A stretch of DNA of 64,000 nucleotides from Rhea pennata (taxonomy: Eukaryota > Chordata > Aves > Rheiformes > Rheidae): the NCBI RefSeq assembly GCF_028389875.1, contig NC_084670.1:17145383-17209382 (forward strand), read 5' to 3'. The position numbers and the translations under genes are program-made. The notes beneath the pieces are model-generated. The model was not told where the DNA came from. It did no database searches and was given only the letters and a program-made list of their open reading frames with translations. Below are positions 58,834 through 64,000 of the stretch, in pieces (positions within the stretch are counted from its first letter, which is position 1; every line of letters begins with the position of its first letter).

Positions 58834-61800
58834 ACCTTAAATAAAATAAAAAGGTATAGTCCTACAGTTGTGAAAAAAAACCCCAATAATTTCACCACAG
58901 TGGCTTTATTCTACAGTCCTCTCTACCTCTATGTGAACTGTCATCAAATGTGCTTAAATTCAGATCAGTATTATTCATTTGACTTAATTTATCCTCATAG
59001 AATATTCAAGACTACATAGGTCAGCTAATTCAAAAATGTAGTTGACTCATTGCTAAACTGAATAATTTGTTTCCTTTTAAAATACAATGACATGTTAAAG
59101 AGCAGCATTAAGAAAGTTAGTAGGGTTTTAGTGAAATAAAAGCACTGCAACTATACGAAATCAGCATTTGGCAGCAGTCAAAAGTATTAGATTTTATTTG
59201 TCAGCAGCTTAAGCTATGTGTGAGAGAAATTGCAAGACTCCTTAGCCCAACAAAACTGTAAATCCCTGTCAATTCCCTGTTTCTCTTTAACTGTAAACCA
59301 TAAGTAAATTTCCTCTAATTAAAAAGGTGTTACTGTTGCGCTGACTCACTGTACCGCAAGGTTGTTTGTTGAACCATTGAGAAGGGAGCCTGGTAGAAAC
59401 ATGCTTGTTTAATATGATTAATTTGAAGAGAGCTTTATTGCAGATAGCCCCAAACTCAGCCTCTCTGGATGTCTCTTTGTGGAGAACTTCCAAACTTAAA
59501 TTTAAATTGGAGTTTTTTGGTTTGACTTTCTGACTCAACACTTTACGCATGAAGGATGTAGGTAACATCAGTTGGCTTCGGGTCTCTCATTTCTTGAATT
59601 AATTCCTTATTTTCTTAGAACAAGCTTTATTTTTGGGGGGGGGGAGGGGAAGGGAAGGAAAGAAAAAGGTAAACCAGCCCCCCAAAAGCTCTGTAGATGT
59701 TTTAGGCATTTGGGAAATTAGATATCAAACTTTGCATATTTCTCACTTTTATTCTTTAGCTTATATTTAATATTTGGTTTGGCAAGACGAGAGCATTTTG
59801 AACTGATACCTAAGGATGTATGCGCGTGAGGATAAATACTTTCCATTGCTGTTTAGTGTGTACTTTTCTTCCTATATTCACAGGCCTTTTACTTCTTTAA
59901 TCTAATTAACACTAGGAGTTTGGAAAACTTCAACCAGAATAGCCATCCATTATATACTCTAACAAAACGGAGTGAGTTTTCAACAAAGATTATTGGCCTT
60001 TGTGGCAGATGGGATAATATGTGGCACCAGCATTAATGTAAGTAAATGAAAGACTTCTGGAAAACTAAACACTAGTGTCAAAAAGTTTCTACGATACTTG
60101 CTATTTTTACTGCTTTCTTAATCAGGTTAAGTTTGAAAAGTAACTCCTACTGATTCTTATCAGAAATGCTGGCTTGGACCTTTTGCAAACTATGAGATTT
60201 TTACGGTCATTATATTGCTTCTCCTTTGTAGAGTAGTGTTACATCTTGGAGCAGAGTTCTACCCCGTGGAGATTTTAGCTACGGGCAAAATCATCACTGC
60301 ATAGTGTCCTAATTCAGGCAAATGTGTGTGGGGAAGGTCAAGAGAGGAAAGAAACGTGCACATCTATGAAGTGCATCAATGTGCAAAGATCCCTAAGTTA
60401 GCTCTAAACTTGGAAACAGTGCAGCAGTACAGTATAGCGTTCTTCCTGAGGTAATTAGTCTTCTGAAATGTGGGGATAATTAGCCTAAGAAAAAGCACTA
60501 GGTTGTTGCAGCTGTGCTGCGTCTGGGACTGGAGCTAGTATCTTTGGATGGTACTTTAGTTTTATATAGAGTATGCAAATTAATATGCTGCTGTATGGAT
60601 TGTTACAGTATCACTAGCTCAAGTATCTCTATAATGTGCAATTCACTGAACATTATAGAAGTTTCAAAAGAGGACAGAGTTGAGTCTCTGTATTCTACTA
60701 CTCAGGGTTTTCTACATCTTTAAAGAACACTGTAATGAGTGTCTCTCTCCTTACAGTGCAGACGCGGTAGCAGTACACTAAAGTAGTAATATGAAGGTTA
60801 AATATGAAGTTTAATTGCTACAGGTGCTCTGTCAAATTAAAGCTTGAGGGAGTGACTTAGATGCCACTTATTAGCAAGTCCAACAGTAGCATGTGGAAGG
60901 CGCTTGTGATGTGTGGGTAAAGAGAAGCAAAATAGGAAATGCCCAAATGTTGAATCTAAATGTATTTTAACAAAACCTTCCAAGGACTGGAGTGTGTATA
61001 TATGCTTAGTAAGTAACCACTGAAAATGTATAGGTGCATGCTGGAAAATGACCATTGGCAGAATGCATGGTAGAGTGATTCTGATAATATATATGTAAAA
61101 TGTAATTATAGCTTGAATTCTTTAGATATAGATAGCTGTACAGTTGGACCCTAGGTTTTTCCTCAGAATGCAGCTTTATAATTGTTATTCCTCTGTTGTT
61201 CTCAGCAGAAGAAATCTGCATGACAGTTCCGTCGTTAAGTCTGGTCCAGGGAAGAGGTGGGTTTAAAACCATTTTGGAACAGTCAGGTAAAACAATTGGC
61301 AAATGGGTGAACTCTGGTTTTCCAAGTCAGTGGAATAGCCAGTTACTGGAAGATGTGCTAGACTTGTGCTCCTCTTTTCAATATTCAGCTACAATTCATG
61401 TTAAAATAAGTAAGAGGTGAATGATAGGTCTCTTTTGAATGTATGGTCCTTCTTGAAAAGAGAAGAGCTCTGTTGTCTTAATGTTTTAGGACTGTTGCTC
61501 TTTCTCAAGCAGTTAACTAGTTTTAATTTGTTCCAAGGATGCCAATCCAACTTAGATTAAAAGTAACGCTTAATTGACATGCTAAACCCAATTCCTTCTT
61601 GCAGGGAAAGAACTCTGAAATATAGCTTGGGTAAGGTAGCAAATATATCAAAATCTCATTCAAATCTGAGTCTTTGGCATGGGTTTTAAAGCACGTTTCC
61701 CTCTTGTGAGAGGTAGCTATGATTCTGAGTTCATATCATGTGTTTTTCTTTGTAGATACTATTTAGGTTTTGCTTACTGTATCTCATGTTTCTGTGCTCA

Positions 61801-64000
61801 GCTTTTCTGCCTTGCAGAAGACTATTTTAACCATTTGTCAGCTGAATGTAGGACTTGCAGAGAAATTCTAATTAACAGTAGGACTAGCACTGTTCTGCTA
61901 ACACATACATAGTGGAGGAATAAAAATCCAATTTGCTTATCCTTGTGCTATCGGGTACAATTGCAGAATTTCTCAGAAATGTGTATTATTCGGTCTTGTC
62001 TGCCCTAGTGATGGCAGAAGTGGTAAGTAGCCTGCTTGTAACCAAAAGTTAAAATTTGTATTGTTTTTCTGTTTCATATTTATTCGTATTTTCTGAAATA
62101 GTTGAGTGCATGCTACTAATGTACTTGTGTTGAAGAACTATGAGTAGTAAAGCATTGGATTTGGCAGACATTTAAGTCTGGAAGGGAGGGGGGGAGGAGA
62201 CATCTACATGCAGTCATCAGTCTCCCATCTATGATTTTTAGTGCTGTATTTTGCTTCTAAAGTCTTGAATTAATTGCCAGGTGTACAGTGCTATAGCTCC
62301 AAGCTTGTGTGGATGGTATCTTAAGAAAGCTCTGAAATAAACTGCAGTAAGGATATTTCTTGATTTCCAGTGTGTTTTCAGTTAATAAGTAGCTTATGCA
62401 AGTTTTCATTTGCCGGGCTGTTTGGATCACTGCTTTAACACAGCTGTAACAGCTACCACCTGTCTGGGCAGGTTTCAGAGGGCTTCTCTGTTAGCTTGAG
62501 GTAAACTTTGTTTAGAAGGGAGTTCTGGAAAAATTGCTGTTAAGCAATTGGGAGGAATTGTGCATTTAATTTTTGTATAGTGTCTAGAAGCAGAGTGGTA
62601 GGAGTGTGACAAGATTCTTTGCAGGTCTTCGATATTTTGTATTATTTGCAAAAAAGACTTTTTTTTCCAAAACTACTCATTAGTTGGTTTTGATTATAAA
62701 TTCATGAAGGGCTTAAATATTTTCCAACATTTGTCCTGGTAAGAAATGAAAGAATCATTAGTCGTTTAGAGTTATGACCCATCCAGGATTGATGAGTGCC
62801 AAGAGGAGCACTACTGTCATTTACTATGTCTTCCTGGGAGGTTAACTACAGGAAATTATTTTTATAGTGGCTTATATCACCTCTAAAATTGTCTTTTCAG
62901 TTTCAGGACCTCTTGATAGTACTGTTTTTCTTGTATTGGTAATACATTTAGAGTGCAAATTAATTATAGACACCAATAGTAGGAGATTAAATAGAAATAA
63001 ATTAAATTCCCAAGTGTTTCTTTATCAGCGCTGACTAATGGCCTTGTAGATGTCAAATAATTTTTTTTGGTTGTGTGACCTGGGATGTACTATATAAGAG
63101 GGTAGATGTGGTAATATATAAAAAAAATTTTGCCTCCATAATGTTTAAAAATAATTGTCATTAACAAGCTTGATGTACTATATGCACCTTTAATTTATCT
63201 TGTGTAGAATGTGACTTTTCATACATTATGTCTGGCCTGTCCAGTCTCATTAAAAAAAAAAAAAAAAAAAACCCACCACCAACAAAAAACTTTCTGCCAA
63301 ATGGCTTCATTAAATTTCATTCTGTGAGTTTGACAAATGTTCGCTGTTCATCCTTAATATTTGCAAGATGAGAGCAACCATGGAACTGCTTTTAACACCA
63401 ATTGTCATTTTTATATCCAGTGACAGTGCTTTTACTACTGTCTCAATCAGTCACGATGCAGAATAGGCATCAGAAACACAATGTATCTAGCTGCTTTTGC
63501 CAGATTATGGTCATGATTGCTTGGTCCCAGCAACTAGTTTTTGCCTTTGGCAGCGTGTCCATCTGGCTTTTAGACTTGGCAACAACACAGACATTATAAT
63601 GATGTTCCCTGTTAAGCACAGACATTTGGGAATATATCTATGCTGACTTAAATAAGCACTATTTAATTACATAGTAGTATTAAATACAAGATACCACTGA
63701 TTCCCTAGCAGAATCCATTGGGGATGTGGGTTGTTTCATAATAGTTCTGCTCTTTCCAGAGGCTATTAGATCTTTAAAGATTAAGAAGGCCCTGTCAAAA
63801 TGACAAGAAGTCTGCTTTGTATTAAAATTTTGGAGCATAATTCCAGCAATCTCTGGAAGATATACAGAAGCCATAATGTATTGACCATAACCAAAATAGT
63901 GATGTATTTTAGATTGGTATTGCCCAAGCTCTGAGTTTCTACAACTTCATCTGGGCAAAGTATCTAATTTATCTTAGGCTAATTCTTTTGCTTTTTCTGT

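Larger units (their letters stand above)
57654..64000 (+). other. SH3GLB1 3' UTR and downstream sequence
   Basis: About 6.3 kb with no recognised coding exon. In mammals the next gene is SELENOF; none of its exons is seen here. Holds a CR1 fragment, a G-rich run near 59634-59650 and a poly-A run near 63252-63271. How much is 3' UTR cannot be decided from sequence. Confidence 0.6.

Noticed and set aside
61196-61420. 74-codon frame downstream of SH3GLB1 as a candidate exon of the next gene
   Set aside because: Sequence does not resemble SELENOF or any family I recognise and does not chain with neighbours.
1-64000. CRISPR arrays, operons, endogenous retrovirus genes or any bacterial-type system
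   Set aside because: No regularly spaced repeats with spacers, no viral genes, and all coding evidence is spliced vertebrate genes.

Overview
This window is vertebrate nuclear DNA, almost certainly from a bird. The genes are intron-rich with GT-AG splice sites and fairly compact introns. Three short CR1 LINE 3' ends are present, the typical avian interspersed repeat, and the gene order (CLCA, CLCA, SH3GLB1, all on the plus strand) is the conserved vertebrate block. Reading exons directly, I could chain them in frame across all three genes. No tRNA, rRNA, CRISPR, bacterial or intact viral feature is visible.

Region 1 (1-5497) holds the last five coding exons of a CLCA-family gene whose 5' part lies outside the window. 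It is best called CLCA2-like, from its position and its C-terminal membrane anchor ending in TKLL. About 5.2 kb of intergenic sequence follows. Region 2 (10687-26967) is a complete second CLCA gene with 14 coding exons and 939 codons. It has a signal peptide, an intact HExxH metalloprotease motif, an intact VWA/MIDAS triad and a C-terminal membrane anchor; it is most likely the avian representative of the CLCA1/3/4 group. Two TATA boxes lie just upstream of its start codon. About 6.5 kb of gene-poor sequence with one CR1 fragment separates it from region 3.

Region 3 (about 33480-57653, with a possible 3' UTR beyond) is SH3GLB1 (endophilin B1/Bif-1). It starts in a strong CpG island and has nine constitutive coding exons (366 codons) giving an N-BAR plus SH3 protein. 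Inside its fifth intron I can read the alternative exons of the neural isoforms: a 39-nt exon that can be extended to 87 nt by a second donor, and a 24-nt microexon. RBFOX-type TGCATG motifs lie downstream of both, and a TGC motif sits next to the microexon acceptor. The inserts are 13, 29 and 8 residues, matching the known 21- and 29-residue insert isoforms in mammals.

The two CLCA genes encode secreted or membrane-tethered, self-cleaving regulators of calcium-activated chloride conductance and are tandem paralogs. SH3GLB1 is functionally unrelated and simply the syntenic neighbour. I found no new biological system. The best observations are the splice-regulatory architecture of SH3GLB1, the MARE-like palindrome just before its start codon, the double TATA box with very short implied leader in the second CLCA gene, and several perfect hairpins in introns.
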